From Vreelandella sedimenti (GTDB lineage: Bacteria; Pseudomonadota; Gammaproteobacteria; Pseudomonadales; Halomonadaceae), in assembly GCF_013416325.1 (NCBI RefSeq), contig NZ_JACCGK010000013.1:62001-126000 (forward strand): DNA of 64,000 nt, read 5' to 3'. Below the pieces are notes generated by a model. The model made no database searches. It saw only the letters and a list, made by a program, of their open reading frames with translations, and was not told where the DNA came from. Positions 17,742 to 26,871 of this stretch are shown here, piece by piece (position 1 is the first letter of the stretch; each line of letters begins with the position of its first letter). Both the position numbers and the translations under genes were made by a program.

Positions 17742-18524
17742 ATGGCGACATCCGACCTTACAGACACCGCACTGAGCATTAAAAACCTGACGGTGAGCTA
17801 CCATAACCAGCCCGTGCTGTGGGATATCGATCTGGATATCCCCGCCGGTGTAATGGCGGGCATTGTCGGCCCTAACGGGGCGGGCAAGAGCACGTTGATC
17901 AAAAGCCTGCTTGGGCTGGTGCCGTCGTTGTCAGGAGAGGTGATGGTGCATGGGCGGCCCTACACCACGCAGCGTAAACGAGTGGGCTATGTGCCCCAGC
18001 GCTCAAGCGTTGACTGGGATTTTCCCACCACTGCGCTGGATGTGGTCATCATGGGGCTTTACGGGCGCTTAGGCTGGCTCAAAAGGCCAGGGCGAAAAGA
18101 GCGCCACGAGGCGCAGGAAGCACTTGAGATGGTCGGTATGAGTGCCTTCGCTGAGCGCCAGATTAGCCAGCTCTCAGGTGGCCAGCAGCAGCGCGTATTT
18201 TTGGCCCGTGCGCTGGTGCAGCAAGCCGATGTGTATTTTCTTGATGAACCCATGGCTGGCGTCGATGCCACCACCGAGCGGGCCATTATCGATATCCTGC
18301 GCCGCCTGCGCGACGCGGGTAAGACGCTGATTGTGGTACACCACGATCTGCAAACGGTTCGCACCTACTTTGACTGGCTACTGCTACTCAACGTGCGAGT
18401 CATCGCCAGCGGCAAGGCCGAGGAGGTGTTCAAGATCGATCACCTGCGCCAGGCTTACGGCGGCCAAATCGCGCTACTTAATGACAATGAATCGTTAATG
18501 TTTTCAGCCTCAAAGGTGAAGTGA
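17742..18524 (+). CDS. Metal ABC transporter ATP-binding protein
   Basis: Cytoplasmic ATPase of the metal importer, 260 aa. Walker A GPNGAGKS is near residues 44-51. The Q-loop is in YVPQRSSVDWDFPTT, a sequence characteristic of the Mn/Zn (SitB/MntB) ATPases. LSGGQQQR is the signature, Walker B is VYFLDEP and the switch His is in VVHHDL. It works with the two permeases that follow; the next start is 3 bp downstream. Confidence 0.93.
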   Translation: MATSDLTDTALSIKNLTVSYHNQPVLWDIDLDIPAGVMAGIVGPNGAGKSTLIKSLLGLVPSLSGEVMVHGRPYTTQRKRVGYVPQRSSVDWDFPTTALDVVIMGLYGRLGWLKRPGRKERHEAQEALEMVGMSAFAERQISQLSGGQQQRVFLARALVQQADVYFLDEPMAGVDATTERAIIDILRRLRDAGKTLIVVHHDLQTVRTYFDWLLLLNVRVIASGKAEEVFKIDHLRQAYGGQIALLNDNESLMFSASKVK

Positions 18525-18527
18525 CCC

Positions 18528-19634
18528 ATGGTATGGCTTGAGCTTTTATCTGACTACACCTTTCAGAATGTAGTCATGGGCGCCTCGCTGCTGGGGCTGA
18601 TCAGCGGCCCGCTGGGCTGTTTTGCGGTGCTGCGTCGCCAAAGCCTTCTGGGAGACGCGATTTCCCACGCAGCCCTTCCCGGCATCTGTTTAAGCTTTAT
18701 CATCACCGGCAGCCGGGATATTGGCGGGATTATTATTGGTTCACTGATCACCGGCTCCGCCGCCGCGCTGATTATGCTGATGCTGACGCGCTTAAGCCGC
18801 CTGAAAACTGACGCAGGCCTGGGCGCCTGCCTCAGTATCTTTTTTGCCGTGGGTATCGTTCTGCTCACCTATATCCAGAGTACCAATAACGCCTCCCAGG
18901 GCGGTCTTGAGGCCTTTCTTTTCGGCCAGGCCGCCGCGACGCTGCGCTCCGATTTATGGGTGATGGGCAGCATTACGCTTGTCACGCTGCTGCTGCTTGC
19001 CGTCTTCTGGAAACAGGCCAAGCTGGTCACCTTTGATGCGGAGTACGCCCGCACGCTCGGCATGCCTATCACCGTGATTGAAGCATCGCTCACCGCTATG
19101 GTTGCGCTAGCGGTCGTCGTCGGCCTGCAGATGGTCGGTGTGATTTTGATGGCCGCCATGATCGTGGCACCCGCGGCCGCCGCGCGACAGTGGAGCCGCC
19201 ACCTGGGCGGCATGCTCACCATCGCTGCAGGCGTCGGTATTGTCAGTGGTGTTTCAGGGGCGACCATCAGCACCCTATCGCGTGGTCTGGCAACCGGCCC
19301 GCTGATTGTCCTTACTGCAACCGCCATCGTGCTTATATCGTTGGCCTTGGCGCCCGGCCGTGGCCTGCTGTGGGGTGTGATAAAGCACTATCGCCAGAAG
19401 TCAGCGCTGAAGAAACAGCAGCTACTTTATGCGCTATATAAACACTCGGCCGATCCCTCATGCGCCCCCTCAACACTCGGTTCACGCAGGATGTTCAACA
19501 AGCTTAAGCAGCAAGGCTACCTAACCCGCTCTCCTCGCGGTGCCACCCCAAGCGACGGCGGCTGGGGGCTAACGGCACAGGGCCAGGCGGAGGCTAGAAG
19601 AGTGGTCGCGGCTTTTGAGGAATTAGCATCATGA
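18528..19634 (+). CDS. Metal ABC transporter permease with C-terminal winged-helix extension
   Basis: ABC-3 family permease (SitC/MntC type) with about eight or nine hydrophobic segments up to residue 285. SLLGDAISHAALPG near 40-53 is a family motif. The 368-aa protein carries about 80 extra cytoplasmic residues after GLLWGVIKHY. These look like a DtxR/MntR-type winged helix: a helix QQLLYALYKHS, then RRMFNKLKQQGYLTRSP, then GWGLTAQGQAEARRVV. The second permease has no such tail. The extension could sense metal or bind the regulator, which is inference. It overlaps the next gene by 4 bp. Confidence 0.88.
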   Translation: MVWLELLSDYTFQNVVMGASLLGLISGPLGCFAVLRRQSLLGDAISHAALPGICLSFIITGSRDIGGIIIGSLITGSAAALIMLMLTRLSRLKTDAGLGACLSIFFAVGIVLLTYIQSTNNASQGGLEAFLFGQAAATLRSDLWVMGSITLVTLLLLAVFWKQAKLVTFDAEYARTLGMPITVIEASLTAMVALAVVVGLQMVGVILMAAMIVAPAAAARQWSRHLGGMLTIAAGVGIVSGVSGATISTLSRGLATGPLIVLTATAIVLISLALAPGRGLLWGVIKHYRQKSALKKQQLLYALYKHSADPSCAPSTLGSRRMFNKLKQQGYLTRSPRGATPSDGGWGLTAQGQAEARRVVAAFEELAS

Positions 19635-20551
19635 TGGCAGAGCTACTGACCACAACTGCCCTGCCCATTATGCTAGTGGGCGCGATGGTAGGCATCGCCT
19701 CCTCGGCGGTGGGCACCTTTTTAGTGCTGCGCGGCAACAGCATGTTATCCGACGCAATCAGCCATTCGATTGTGTTTGGCATCGTCATCGTCTGGCTGCT
19801 GACCAAGCAACAGAGTGGGCCGGTACAACTGATCGGGGCCGCCCTCACCGGGCTGTTAACCGTCCTGCTCACCGAAGCCTTAGCGAGCACCAAACGGGTC
19901 AAGCAGGATACCGCTATCGGCCTGGTCTTCCCGGCGCTGTTCTCTATCGGCGTGCTGCTGTTGAATATTTATGCCAATGATGTGCATATCGACACGCATA
20001 CCGTGCTGCTCGGTGAGATCGGTTTTGTCTGGCTGGATACACTCGACATCTTCGGCCTGCCCATCCCCCAGGCGCTGGTATCGATGAGCGTGATGACGCT
20101 GCTCAACTACGCGTTTATCGGACTCTTTTATAAGGAGCTAAAGCTGGCCACCTTCGATCCGGCGCTGGCCAAAACGTTCGGCTTTATGCCCTCGATTCTT
20201 TTCTATGTGCTGCTAATGCTAACTAGTTCCACTGCCGTGGCGGCCTTTGATGCGGTAGGCGCGGTGCTGTTTATCGCCTTTGCCATTGTTCCCGCCTCCG
20301 CCGCCTATTTGCTGACCGACCGGCTGTGGATGATGTTTATCATCGGTGCGCTAATTTCTATCGCCTCGAGTATTTCTGGCTACTACCTCGCAGTGTATCT
20401 CAACGTCTCCATTGGCGGCATGATGGCCGTCATGACCGGCGTATTCCTGATGCTCGCCTTTCTGGCAGGGCCACGCTACGGCGTGATTACCCAACTGGTC
20501 AAACGCCAACGGGCACGCCAGGCGCCGGTGGAGCCGCCGCCCAGCGTTTGA
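19631..20551 (+). CDS. Metal ABC transporter permease (second subunit)
   Basis: Second ABC-3 permease (SitD/MntD type), 306 aa, about eight membrane segments. It contains GNSMLSDAISHSIVFG near residues 36-51 and the LKLATFDPALAKTFGF motif in the loop that meets the ATPase. The start codon lies within an ATGA overlap with the preceding permease, so the four genes form one operon. The order SBP-ATPase-permease-permease matches sitABCD. It converges with urtE; the 97-bp gap shows no clear terminator. Confidence 0.92.
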   Translation: MMAELLTTTALPIMLVGAMVGIASSAVGTFLVLRGNSMLSDAISHSIVFGIVIVWLLTKQQSGPVQLIGAALTGLLTVLLTEALASTKRVKQDTAIGLVFPALFSIGVLLLNIYANDVHIDTHTVLLGEIGFVWLDTLDIFGLPIPQALVSMSVMTLLNYAFIGLFYKELKLATFDPALAKTFGFMPSILFYVLLMLTSSTAVAAFDAVGAVLFIAFAIVPASAAYLLTDRLWMMFIIGALISIASSISGYYLAVYLNVSIGGMMAVMTGVFLMLAFLAGPRYGVITQLVKRQRARQAPVEPPPSV

Positions 20552-20648
20552 AGCCCAGCTTTTGGAAACACCGCTCATCCACGCGCAAAAAAACGACCGC
20601 CTTTCGACAACCGCTTGGCCGGGCAGGCGATAACCGGGTATGGGTAAC

Positions 20649-21359
20649 TTAAACCGTCAGATGCTGCTTGATCAGCTCATTGGAGAGCTCGCTGATCTCG
20701 CCTTTGGCCACCGGGCGACCGCGATCCATGATCACAAAGCGGTCGGCGTATTTACGGGCAAAGGGCAGCTTCTGCTCCACTAGCAGCACCGTAAGGCCAT
20801 CCTCATTGATCAACTGGCGAATCACCTGGCCGATCTGGGCGACGATATTGGGCTGAATGCCCTCCCCCGGTTCGTCTAGAATCAGCAGTTTGGGTTCGAT
20901 GACCAACGCACGGCCAATCGCCAGCTGCTGTTGCTGCCCGCCGGAGAGGTCGCCGCCACGGCGATGCTTCATTTCCTTAAGCACTGGGAACAGCTCATAG
21001 ACCCGCTCAGGAATCTTTTTCAGTCCGTCGCTGCGCGCAGCTAGGCCGGTGCGCAGGTTCTCTTCTACGGTCAGCAGCGGGAATATCTGCCGCCCCTGGG
21101 GCACGTAGCCAATCCCCAAGCGGGAACGCGCTTCGACAGCTTTTTTGGTGAGCTCTACCGTGCTTTGATCCCCACCGGTATAGCGCAGTTGACCGCTAGT
21201 GACGTTAACTTCGCCCATTACAGCTTTTAGCAGCGTGGTTTTGCCCACGCCGTTGCGGCCCATCACGCAGGTGCATTGGCCTGCAGGCACCTCAAGATCG
21301 AGATCCCAGAGGGTGTGGCTTTCGCCGTAAAACTGGTTGAGCTTCTCAATGGCTAGCAT
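20649..21359 (-). CDS. urtE: Urea ABC transporter ATPase UrtE
   Basis: LivF-like ATPase of the urea importer, 236 aa. It has Walker A GRNGVGKT (near 33-40) and GYVPQGRQIFPLLTVEENL, the typical UrtE/LivF Q-loop region. The signature is LSGGQQQQ and Walker B is LLILDEPGEGIQPN. It is the last gene of urtABCDE; its ATG overlaps the urtD stop (TGATG). Confidence 0.95.
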   Translation of the reverse strand: MLAIEKLNQFYGESHTLWDLDLEVPAGQCTCVMGRNGVGKTTLLKAVMGEVNVTSGQLRYTGGDQSTVELTKKAVEARSRLGIGYVPQGRQIFPLLTVEENLRTGLAARSDGLKKIPERVYELFPVLKEMKHRRGGDLSGGQQQQLAIGRALVIEPKLLILDEPGEGIQPNIVAQIGQVIRQLINEDGLTVLLVEQKLPFARKYADRFVIMDRGRPVAKGEISELSNELIKQHLTV

Positions 21360-22195
21360 CAGGCGGCCTCCTCGTCATCGGCACCCAGGTAGACCTCGAT
21401 TACTTTGGGATCGCTGGAAACCTGATCCATGGTGCCTTCCGCCAGCACGCTGCCCTGGTGCAGTACGGTCACTTGGCGGGCAATGGAGCGTACAAAGCCC
21501 ATGTCATGCTCCACCACCACCACGGACTGTTTACCGGCCAGCCCGGTGAGCAACTCTGCAGTGCGCTCCATCTCCTGCTCGGTCATGCCCGCTACCGGCT
21601 CATCCACCAGCAGTAGGCGTGGGCGCTGCATCAGCAACATGCCGATCTCTAGCCACTGCTTCTGCCCGTGGGAAAGAATCCCTGCGGGCTGATGGCGCAG
21701 CTCAGTAAGGCCAATGGTTTCCAGCACTTCGTTGATGCGGTCTTTGATTTCGCCGGTGATACGCGCGGTAAGCGTGGGGAAAATCCGCTTGTCTGCCGCC
21801 ATGGCCAGCTCAAGGTTTTCAAACACCGAGAGCGCTTCGAATACTGTGGGCTTTTGAAACTTACGGCCAATGCCCAGGCTGGCAATATCCGGCTCGTTCA
21901 TATTCAACAGGTTATGACGGCTACCGAACCACACGCTGCCGCTGTTGGGGCGGGTTTTGCCGGTGATGATATCCATCATGGTGGTTTTACCCGCCCCGTT
22001 GGGGCCGATAATGCAGCGCAGCTCGCCGTCGTTAATGGTCAGGTTGAGGTTATTGATGGCTTTAAAGCCATCGAAGCTCACGGTGACATCTTCCATGTAA
22101 AGAATCGGCCCATGGCGAACGTCCACCGGCGAGGCTTGGGGCGCCATAAAATCGAACACCCGGTCACGCTGGCTCAGCGATTGCAGCAAACTCAT
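21359..22195 (-). CDS. urtD: Urea ABC transporter ATPase UrtD
   Basis: LivG-like ATPase, 278 aa. Walker A is GPNGAGKTT near 63-71, Walker B is LLLVDEPVAGMTEQE, and the switch His lies in VVEHDMGF. The signature region reads LSHGQKQWLEIGMLL, where His replaces the first Gly of LSGGQ as in other UrtD proteins. An N-terminal extension of about 25 residues precedes the ABC domain. The gene overlaps urtC by 4 bp. Confidence 0.95.
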   Translation of the reverse strand: MSLLQSLSQRDRVFDFMAPQASPVDVRHGPILYMEDVTVSFDGFKAINNLNLTINDGELRCIIGPNGAGKTTMMDIITGKTRPNSGSVWFGSRHNLLNMNEPDIASLGIGRKFQKPTVFEALSVFENLELAMAADKRIFPTLTARITGEIKDRINEVLETIGLTELRHQPAGILSHGQKQWLEIGMLLMQRPRLLLVDEPVAGMTEQEMERTAELLTGLAGKQSVVVVEHDMGFVRSIARQVTVLHQGSVLAEGTMDQVSSDPKVIEVYLGADDEEAA

Positions 22196-23361
22196 GCGGA
22201 GGCCTCCTCGGGCGTGTGTTTATGGTCAGGATTAGCCGAATCGTCGCGCTTACGGCGTTTGAGGTAGCGAAACAATCCCGCCACGCCCTTGGGCAGGAAC
22301 ACCGTGACCAGTACGAACATCGCCCCTAACGCAAACAGCCAGGCATCGGGCATTACGCCGGTAAAGATGGTTTTGGCGTAGTTGACCAGAATGGCACCAA
22401 TCACTGCGCCATATAGCGTGGCGCGACCGCCCAGCGCTACCCACAGCACAATCTCGATGGAGAAAATCGGCGAGAATTCGCTGGGGTTAATGATTCCCAC
22501 CTGAGGAACATAGAGCGCGCCCGCCAGGCCTGCGAGCATCGCCGAGACCACAAAGACGAAGAGTTGAAAGCGCTCGACGCGGTAGCCGAGAAAGCGCGTG
22601 CGCGCTTCGGCGTCGCGGGTGGCCACGCTCACCCGCCCCAGCTTGCTGGTGACAATCGCACGGCACAGGATATACCCCAGCGCCAGCGCAACGCCGGTGA
22701 CCAGGAACAACCCTAGGCGCGTGGCGTCGCTGCGCAGGTCAAAACCGACGATTTCGCGGAAATCGGTGAGGCCGTTATTGCCGCCAAAGCCCATCTCATT
22801 GCGGAAGAAAGCCAGCATTAAGGCAAAGGTAAGCGCCTGGGTGATGATCGACAGATACACCCCGGTGACCCGTGAGCGGAACGCCAAAAAGCCAAACACC
22901 AGCGCCAGTAGGCCGGGGGCCAGCAGCACCATGGCGAAGGCGAACCAGGCCATATCGAAGCCGTGCCAGAACCAGGGCAGGCTGTCCCAGTTGAGGAACA
23001 CCATAAAGTCCGGCAGTACCGGGTGGCCGTAGGTGCCGCGGTCACCAATCTGGCGCATTAAATACATGCCCATGGCGTAACCGCCGATGGCGAAGAAGGC
23101 GCCATGCCCCAGGCTTAAAATGCCCAGATAGCCCCACACCAAGTCCACCGCCACGGCCAGCAGCGCGTAACTCAGGTACTTGCCAAACAGATTGACCGTG
23201 TAAGCCCCCACATGCAGCGGGTTATCCGGCGGCACTGCCACGTGCAGCAGGGTGACCAGTGCCAGCGCGGCCAGTAGCACGCCGAGAAAAATCTGCGTGG
23301 AGCGCTCGCTGAATGGGCGTGTTAGCCAAAAATTCGTCGATGATTCGGTCGTTAGTGACAT
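22192..23361 (-). CDS. urtC: Urea ABC transporter permease UrtC
   Basis: LivM-like permease of 389 aa, with about nine to ten membrane helices. Family landmarks are LSLGHGAFFAIGGYAMGMYL near residues 84-103, the DAEARTRFLGYRVERFQL cytoplasmic loop near 238-256, and VLWVALGGRATLYGAVIGA near 307-325. A charged C-terminal tail ends the protein. It starts 3 bp after urtB and overlaps urtD. Confidence 0.95.
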   Translation of the reverse strand: MSLTTESSTNFWLTRPFSERSTQIFLGVLLAALALVTLLHVAVPPDNPLHVGAYTVNLFGKYLSYALLAVAVDLVWGYLGILSLGHGAFFAIGGYAMGMYLMRQIGDRGTYGHPVLPDFMVFLNWDSLPWFWHGFDMAWFAFAMVLLAPGLLALVFGFLAFRSRVTGVYLSIITQALTFALMLAFFRNEMGFGGNNGLTDFREIVGFDLRSDATRLGLFLVTGVALALGYILCRAIVTSKLGRVSVATRDAEARTRFLGYRVERFQLFVFVVSAMLAGLAGALYVPQVGIINPSEFSPIFSIEIVLWVALGGRATLYGAVIGAILVNYAKTIFTGVMPDAWLFALGAMFVLVTVFLPKGVAGLFRYLKRRKRDDSANPDHKHTPEEASA

Positions 23362-23364
23362 CGT

Positions 23365-24984
23365 TTAGCCCTCCGCAGCCCGGCCCTTCTGCGGGAAGAG
23401 TCCACGCGGGCGTTTTTGAATGAATAGGATGATGAAGACCAGCACGATGATCTTGGCCAATACCGCGCCTGCCCAGGGTTCCAGCACCTGGTTGATCACC
23501 CCCAGCGATAGGCCAGCAACCAGTGTGCCCCATAGGTTGCCCACACCGCCGAACACCACCACCATGAAGGAGTCGATGATGTAGTTCTGCCCTAGGTTAG
23601 GGCCGACGTTGGTGAGCTGGGAGAGCGCGACACCGGCAAGCCCGGCCACACCCGAACCTAGCGCAAAGGTCATGATATCCACGCGAGTGGCGCGAATGCC
23701 CATGGAGCGGGCCATGGCGCGGTTCTGGGTAACGGCACGCACCTCAAGCCCCAACCGGGTGCGGCGCATAATCAGCATCAGGCCTGCAAACACCACCAGC
23801 GCAAAGCCGAGCACATACATGCGGTTGAGCGTTAGCGACAGCGCATCGTTCACCACCAATGAGCCACTCATCCATTCGGGGGTGATGACGGTACGATTGA
23901 GCGGTGAAATCACCGTACGTACCAGCTGCTGCAAAATCAGGCTGATACCAAAGGTCGCCAGCAGCGTCTCCAACGGGCGGCCCTTGAGGAACTGGATAAC
24001 ACCGCGCTCGATCGCCACACCCGCCAGGGCGGCGACCATAAAGCCTGCGGGAATCGATAGAATCAACGCCAGCCCCGGTTGGCCGGGCAGCAGTTGCTGC
24101 ATCGCCCAGGTGGTGTAGGCGCCCAGCATCATCAGCTCGCCGTGGGCCATGTTGATCACGCCCATGACACCGAAGGTGATCGCTAGGCCAATGGCGGCCA
24201 GCACCAGCACCGAACCAAGGCTCAAGCCGAAATAGAGCGTTTCCAGACCGCGATTGATTTTGAGCTGCTGCTCAATGCCCGCCAGGGAAGCGGCAGCGGC
24301 ATTGGCGACGACGGGATCATCGCTATTGGCTGCCCGGCTCAATGCCACGCGGGAGCGGGGGTGAAGGCTGCCGTCCAGCGCTTCAATACCCGCCATTTCA
24401 CCTGCTTCGGCGCGATAGATCGCCACGGCCTGGGTCAGCCGATAGCGCACCTGCTCGTCCTCTTCCTGTTCGATCAAGTCGTCGAGTGTGGGCACCAGTT
24501 CCCCATCTACTTCACCTAACAGGCGCTCGGCCGATGTGCGGCGGCGCTCCACGTTAGGCGAGTAGAGGTCAACTACCGCGATGGCACTGCGCAGTTGATT
24601 ACGCAGGTTGTTGTTAATGCCGATACGCTCCAGGTCACGACGAGACATTTCGCCCAGCGCTTCGCCGGTTAGGACATCGGCCACCGGCCAGTCGCGGCCG
24701 CGGTTCTCAAGCACCAGCACGAACCGACCGTCTTCGGTGCGCTGCAAACGGCCATCTAAAAGCGCCTGCAGCCAGTCACGGGCGCGTTCGTCGTCGCTTT
24801 GCAAAATCGCGGTTATGGCTTCGCCTTTGGCGGCGTAAGACTCAACGTCCAGCGCCTCCAACAGTTCGAGCGCGGCCGCATCATTAGTGGAGCTGCTGGC
24901 GGCGTCTGTTGATTGTGCCTGTGCTGTGAGGGTCATACCCAACAGCAGGAAGCAGAGCAGCGCCAAGGAAAGGAAACGCCTCAT
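23365..24984 (-). CDS. urtB: Urea ABC transporter permease UrtB with N-terminal extracytoplasmic domain
   Basis: LivH-like permease, 539 aa. A signal peptide (about 1-23) is followed by a helical extracytoplasmic domain of about 200 residues. It is rich in Ala/Leu/Glu and looks HEAT-like (RRDLERIGINNNLRNQL, RSRVALSRAANSDDPVVANAAAASL in parts). The membrane permease occupies about 245-539, with GVINMAHGELMMLGAYTTW and VRAVTQNRAMARSMGI. The domain addition is usual for proteobacterial UrtB. It follows urtA after 110 bp, a gap containing a stem-loop. Confidence 0.94.
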   Translation of the reverse strand: MRRFLSLALLCFLLLGMTLTAQAQSTDAASSSTNDAAALELLEALDVESYAAKGEAITAILQSDDERARDWLQALLDGRLQRTEDGRFVLVLENRGRDWPVADVLTGEALGEMSRRDLERIGINNNLRNQLRSAIAVVDLYSPNVERRRTSAERLLGEVDGELVPTLDDLIEQEEDEQVRYRLTQAVAIYRAEAGEMAGIEALDGSLHPRSRVALSRAANSDDPVVANAAAASLAGIEQQLKINRGLETLYFGLSLGSVLVLAAIGLAITFGVMGVINMAHGELMMLGAYTTWAMQQLLPGQPGLALILSIPAGFMVAALAGVAIERGVIQFLKGRPLETLLATFGISLILQQLVRTVISPLNRTVITPEWMSGSLVVNDALSLTLNRMYVLGFALVVFAGLMLIMRRTRLGLEVRAVTQNRAMARSMGIRATRVDIMTFALGSGVAGLAGVALSQLTNVGPNLGQNYIIDSFMVVVFGGVGNLWGTLVAGLSLGVINQVLEPWAGAVLAKIIVLVFIILFIQKRPRGLFPQKGRAAEG

Positions 24985-25027
24985 GGGGTTCTTCCTTTGG
25001 TTATCAGAAAGGGAAAGATAGCGTGCT

Positions 25028-25075
25028 CCTTCGCCACCCCTTAACTCTCAACGCTATGCGCCGGGGCGGCGAAGG
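25028..25075 (-). terminator. Intra-operon stem-loop between urtA and urtB
   Basis: CCTTCGCC-A-CCCC (25028-25040) pairs with GGGG-C-GGCGAAGG (25063-25075): 12 of 13 positions pair and the loop is 22 nt. No T-run follows, so mRNA stabilisation of the upstream urtA message or weak attenuation is likelier than full termination. Confidence 0.65.
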
Positions 25076-25094
25076 GTAAGGTACTTACTCAGTT

Positions 25095-26456
25095 TTACTC
25101 AGCCAGTGCCGCTTCGGCTTCTTCTGCTGCGGTGCTGCCACCGCACGAGCCGTTAACGACGTTGAAGTTGCCGCACTCCATCGGCTTACGCCAATCGGCA
25201 ATCAGGTCACGCGAGCCAGGCAGGTAGTCAGACCAGGCGTCGCCGGCCACGGTAGAGGGCGTCTGCCACACGATATCGAACTGGCCATTGTCCTGAATCT
25301 CACCGATCAGCACCGGCTTGGTGATGTGGTGGTTGGGCATCATGGCTGCATAGCCGCCGGAAAGGTTAGGCACGGTCACACCGATAATGGCGTCTTTAAC
25401 CGTGTCGACGTCTGTCGTGCCCGCTTTGCGAACCGCTTCGGCCCACATGTTGAAGCCGATGTAGTGCGCTTCCATTGGGTCGTTGGTCACGGCCATATCG
25501 TCGCCGGTGTACTCGATCCAGGCATCGATAAAGTCGTAGTTGTCATCGTTATCGACGCTCATGAAATAGTTCCATGCCGCCAAGTGCCCCACTAGCGGCC
25601 CGGTATCAATACCGGTAAGTTCCTGCTCACCTACAGAGAAGGCGATGACAGGAATATCGGCAGCGTCGATACCCTGGTTGGAGAGCTCGGTATAGAACGG
25701 CACGTTCGCGTCGCCGTTAACTGTCGAGATCACCGCAGTGGGTTTACCCTCTTCACCGAAACGACGAATTTCCGCCACAATGTTCTGCCAATCGGAGTGA
25801 CCGAACGGCGTGTAGTTGACCATGATGTCCTCATCCGCGATGCCGTGTTCATCCTTGAGGAAGGCTTCGAGGATACGGTTGGTGGTGCGCGGGTAGACAT
25901 AGTCGGTACCCACCAGCGCAAAGCGCTCGATCCCGACTTCGTTGATAAGGTATTCAACCGCAGGAATCGCCTGCTGGTTAGGCGCTGCGCCGGTGTAGAA
26001 GACGTTTTCAGAGGACTCTTCGCCTTCATACTGCACCGGGTAGAACAGCAGCCCGTTGAGCTCTTCTACGACGGGCAGTACGGATTTACGCGAAACCGAC
26101 GTCCAGTTGCCGAAAATCACGTCTACTTCTTCCTGGTCTAGTAGCTCCCGGGCGCGTTCGGCAAACAGCGGCCAGTTAGACGCCGGGTCAACCACCACTG
26201 CTTCTAACTGACGCCCCAGCAAACCACCGGCTTGGTTCTGCTGTTCGATAAGCATTTCGACGGTGTCTTTGAGGACAGTCTCACTAATCGCCATGGTGCC
26301 GGAGAGTGAGTGCAGGATACCGACTTTGATCGGGTCATCGTCTTGGGCGATGGCCTGGGTGCTGGCACTCATGATGGCAGCGGTGAGTAAAGCGGTCGCG
26401 AAACGGCCACTTGAAAGGAATGGGCGAGGGTGTGTCGAGCGTTTGAGAGTGTTCAT
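25095..26456 (-). CDS. urtA: Urea ABC transporter substrate-binding protein UrtA
   Basis: Periplasmic urea-binding protein (FmdD/AmiC-like type 1 fold), 453 aa. The signal peptide's hydrophobic core is at about 20-36, with cleavage near AIAQDD. The mature start DPIKVGILHSLSGTMAISE is diagnostic of UrtA. Further motifs are GNWTSVSRKSVLPVVEE, GLLFYPVQYEGEE and GTDYVYPRTTN. The end contains ECGNFNVVNGSCGG, a Cys pair probably forming a disulfide. It is first in the operon, 103 bp downstream of a sigma-54 promoter; SD AAGGAG lies upstream. Confidence 0.95.
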   Translation of the reverse strand: MNTLKRSTHPRPFLSSGRFATALLTAAIMSASTQAIAQDDDPIKVGILHSLSGTMAISETVLKDTVEMLIEQQNQAGGLLGRQLEAVVVDPASNWPLFAERARELLDQEEVDVIFGNWTSVSRKSVLPVVEELNGLLFYPVQYEGEESSENVFYTGAAPNQQAIPAVEYLINEVGIERFALVGTDYVYPRTTNRILEAFLKDEHGIADEDIMVNYTPFGHSDWQNIVAEIRRFGEEGKPTAVISTVNGDANVPFYTELSNQGIDAADIPVIAFSVGEQELTGIDTGPLVGHLAAWNYFMSVDNDDNYDFIDAWIEYTGDDMAVTNDPMEAHYIGFNMWAEAVRKAGTTDVDTVKDAIIGVTVPNLSGGYAAMMPNHHITKPVLIGEIQDNGQFDIVWQTPSTVAGDAWSDYLPGSRDLIADWRKPMECGNFNVVNGSCGGSTAAEEAEAALAE

Positions 26457-26558
26457 TGTTAATCTCCTTGCACCCCTTATAATTGGGGCTTGATGGTTGG
26501 CTTCGCACTTGGGGTTGTTGTATTAGCTCCCCCAATACGTCCACTAGCCATTAACACT

Positions 26559-26574
26559 TGCAAGGGGTGCGCCA
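26559..26574 (-). promoter_or_regulatory. Sigma-54 promoter of the urt operon
   Basis: On the minus strand TGGCGC (26574-26569), ACCCC and TTGCA (26563-26559) follow each other with GG-N10-GC spacing. The match to TGGCAC-N5-TTGCA is one base short. The transcript would have a 5' leader of about 90 nt. Confidence 0.8.
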
Positions 26575-26650
26575 GATTGGCACAAAGTTTCTTTATAGCT
26601 ATTTAATCAGCCACTTAATAATCGCCAGTAAATCTCAATATTCACCACAT

Positions 26651-26710
26651 GCACCAAAATAAAGCACAACAAAGCGACTAAAGCACTCTCTCAATGCACC
26701 AATACGACCC
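26651..26710. promoter_or_regulatory. NtrC-like sites upstream of urtA
   Basis: GCACCAAAATAAAGC (26651-26665) matches the NtrC consensus GCACYAWWWTGGTGC at 12 of 15 positions, with an exact left half. GCACCAATACGACCC (26696-26710) is weaker, and a third GCACCA is at 26714-26719. They lie about 80-145 bp upstream of the sigma-54 promoter, a normal enhancer distance. The rest of 26575-26812 shows AT-rich DNA without other motifs. Confidence 0.5.
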
Positions 26711-26813
26711 AGTGCACCATCTAAGTACTTGAGCTTTTAAAATACAGAGTAGCAACTCAGTGCTTACTTATTAGTTACAAAACCACTCTTTGTTACCAGC
26801 CAAAAACGGAGAT

Positions 26814-26845
26814 AAAAAAGGAGCCTTGGCATCACCAAGGCTCCT
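26814..26845 (-). terminator. Intrinsic terminator of the tct operon
   Basis: On the minus strand AGGAGCCTTGG (26845-26835) pairs perfectly with CCAAGGCTCCT (26829-26819) around a 5-nt loop and is followed by six T. It starts 26 bp after the tctA stop. Confidence 0.9.
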
Positions 26846-26871
26846 CGCTATTCACCCTTTAAGTAGTGGCG

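Noticed and set aside
20552-20648. Possible terminator between the convergent manganese and urea operons
   Set aside because: No stem longer than about 5 bp with a T-run was found on either strand.
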